6,673 bases of DNA from Deltaproteobacteria bacterium (GTDB taxonomy: Bacteria > Desulfobacterota > Desulfobacteria > Desulfobacterales > Desulfatirhabdiaceae), in contig JAJYBO010000162.1 of the NCBI GenBank assembly GCA_021778975.1, positions 1 through 6,673 on the forward strand, read 5' to 3'. A model generated the notes under the pieces. The model searched no databases and was not told where the DNA came from. It saw only the letters and a program-made list of their open reading frames with translations. This document shows positions 5,334 through 6,673 of the stretch, piece by piece. The translations under genes and the position numbers were made by a program. How positions within the stretch are numbered: the stretch's first letter is position 1; the number at the start of each line of letters is the position of its first letter.

Positions 5334-6673
5334 TCAGTGGCGTTTGAAACCATACGCCGTGTAACCGCCGGTTTCATCTTTTCGGAATTCGAGTATATGA
5401 GATATGGTATCGGGAATTTCGTCCAGACGGTGTGTGATAAACACCACCTGAATGCCGCGCTTGCGAGACACGCGGGACACCGTCTGTAACAGCCGATACC
5501 GGTTGTCGTTATCGAGCCCCTGGCAGGGTTCATCGAGAAGCAGTAACTGTGGAGATTTGACCAGCGCCCTTGCCAGCAGTACAAGCCGTTTCTGACCATA
5601 TGAGAGAAGATTGTAGCCGCATTCCGCCAGGTCGTCAATCCCCAGAAACGTCAGCCAGTATTGAGCGCTCTGGTGCTGTTCGGCGGTGGCGCGGCGATAC
5701 AGTCCCACGGAATCGAAATATCCGGATAACACCACATCGGTGACACCGATATGTTCCCGATATCGGATCTGGAATTCCGGAGAAAGCACCCCGATGCGCC
5801 GTTTGATGTCCCAGATGCTTTCTCCGCTGCCTCTGGGCTTTCCGAACAGCGATATCTCATTGGCGTACGCCTGAGGGTTGTCCGCGGACACCAGACTGAG
5901 CAGCGTGGATTTTCCCGCGCCATTGGGCCCTGCGACCGCCCAGTTTTCGCCATGTCGCACGGTCCAGTTCAGTTTGTTTAAAATTACGCGGTGGCCATAG
6001 ACAATGGTGATGTCGTTCATGACAATGACTGGAACGGTTGTCGCATCTGTCGCCAGGATATCCGGTGTTTCATCCAGACCGCTTTCCGTAATGTCTGCGG
6101 ATGTTGTGAGCGGCGCGGCGCCCTGTCTCCGATGAAACCGGTACATTTCCGCCCGTTGTGCTTCTCCCTGATACGCCGTGTGTCCATGTGCGTCCAGACA
6201 AAGCATGTGCGTGACGATATCGGGGATTTCATCCATATGATGCGTCGCCAGAATGACCTGAATCCCCATGTCCGGCAGTTGGTGCATGATCTCCGTCAGG
6301 TGGCGGCGGGCGGAAGTATCCAGGCCGTCATAAGGTTCATCCAGAATCAATATCCGGGGCGATCCGAGCATGGCGCGGGCGATCAGGGTTTTCCGCATTT
6401 CCCCATTGGACAGGGTGGCGATCGGCGCTGTTTGAAGATGCTCCAGCCCCATCATTCGGACGATATTGTCGAGGTCATCCGCCCGGTTGCCGTTGTCGGT
6501 TCGTTCATCTTCCAGCAACCGTCGCACCGTCCGTCCGTCATTCCCACTGCCGGCGAATTCTCTGAAAACTTCCTGATCCTGTTCATAGGCGACAAGACGA
6601 TGATGCAGTTCAAACGAGACACTGGCAATCCGCTCCCTGACACCGTTTGCATAGTGCATGCGTCCGCCAGAGC
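5334..6673 (-). CDS. modF: ModF-type double ABC ATPase, 5' end outside window
   Basis: A protein with two fused ABC nucleotide-binding domains and no membrane part. The frame is open to the right edge (Ser-Gly-Gly-Arg precede the Met at 6659), so that Met is internal. By comparison with E. coli ModF (about 490 residues, from memory) some 50 residues, including the first Walker A, are outside. Numbered from that Met, domain 1 has signature LSNGEMRK (83-90), Walker B RILILDEP (102-109) and H-loop His140/141. Domain 2 has Walker A GPNGAGKST (244-252), signature LSYGQ (352-356), Walker B LLLLDEP (372-378) and His410. ModF-specific stretches are GRTVRRLLEDE (42-52), LFGKPRGSGESIWDIKRRIG (271-290) and VVLSGYFDSVGLY (309-321). 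In E. coli, modF sits beside the molybdate regulator and permease genes; its exact role is unclear. No modABC is visible here. Both signatures differ from LSGGQ, as in E. coli ModF. Downstream lie the DUF2156 and DUF362 genes, after a gap of about 100 bases. Confidence 0.9.
   Translation of the reverse strand, partial: SGGRMHYANGVRERIASVSFELHHRLVAYEQDQEVFREFAGSGNDGRTVRRLLEDERTDNGNRADDLDNIVRMMGLEHLQTAPIATLSNGEMRKTLIARAMLGSPRILILDEPYDGLDTSARRHLTEIMHQLPDMGIQVILATHHMDEIPDIVTHMLCLDAHGHTAYQGEAQRAEMYRFHRRQGAAPLTTSADITESGLDETPDILATDATTVPVIVMNDITIVYGHRVILNKLNWTVRHGENWAVAGPNGAGKSTLLSLVSADNPQAYANEISLFGKPRGSGESIWDIKRRIGVLSPEFQIRYREHIGVTDVVLSGYFDSVGLYRRATAEQHQSAQYWLTFLGIDDLAECGYNLLSYGQKRLVLLARALVKSPQLLLLDEPCQGLDNDNRYRLLQTVSRVSRKRGIQVVFITHRLDEIPDTISHILEFRKDETGGYTAYGFKRH

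Noticed and set aside
1..6673. CRISPR array, tRNA, insertion sequence ends, phage attachment repeats
   Set aside because: I scanned for regularly spaced repeats, cloverleaf-type ends, transposase motifs and terminal inverted repeats and saw none; nearly all bases are in recognisable genes.

Overview
The window looks like chromosomal DNA from an anaerobic, Gram-negative-type bacterium. My best guess is a sulfate-reducing Desulfobacterota lineage. That guess rests on gene content: a DUF362 protein with a tandem [4Fe-4S] ferredoxin tail, a DUF2156 protein, and a DUF3782-like nuclease tail. No rRNA or other phylogenetic marker is present, so the assignment is inference. Coding density is very high: the longest stretch without a gene is about 100 bases. 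I see no tRNA, rRNA, CRISPR array, insertion sequence or long repeat.

Left half, + strand (1-3165). The window opens inside the 3' end of a gene whose C-terminal domain resembles the PD-(D/E)XK nuclease-like DUF3782 group. Next come two abutting genes that read as part of a surface-polysaccharide locus. The first is rfbF, glucose-1-phosphate cytidylyltransferase, the entry step to CDP-linked 6-deoxy and 3,6-dideoxy sugars. The second is a 688-residue polytopic membrane protein with the layout of a GT-C type glycosyltransferase or polysaccharide-assembly protein: many membrane segments, a large loop near the first third, and a soluble C-terminal domain. Its DNA is visibly richer in A+T than the rest of the window, as is common for O-antigen type genes. 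The rfbG and rfbH genes expected beside rfbF are not in the window.

Convergent junction (3166-3252). The two gene blocks meet tail to tail. A perfect 8-bp inverted repeat lies just past the minus-strand stop codon and could end transcription from either side.

Right half, - strand (3253-6673). Three genes run leftward in the same direction. The first is a ModF-type double ABC ATPase, cut by the right edge and lacking its first Walker A. The second is a DUF2156 (GNAT-fold, MprF-C-terminal-like) protein. The third is a DUF362 plus 2x[4Fe-4S] iron-sulfur protein. The last two are only 27 bases apart and are probably co-transcribed. The ModF gene is separated from them by about 100 bases and could be the head of the same operon. 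No molybdate permease genes (modABC) are in view.

Two start codons should be moved from the longest-frame choice. rfbF most likely starts at the GTG at 322, and the DUF2156 gene at the ATG at 5232. Each has a strong AGGAGG just upstream and matches its family's usual N-terminus.
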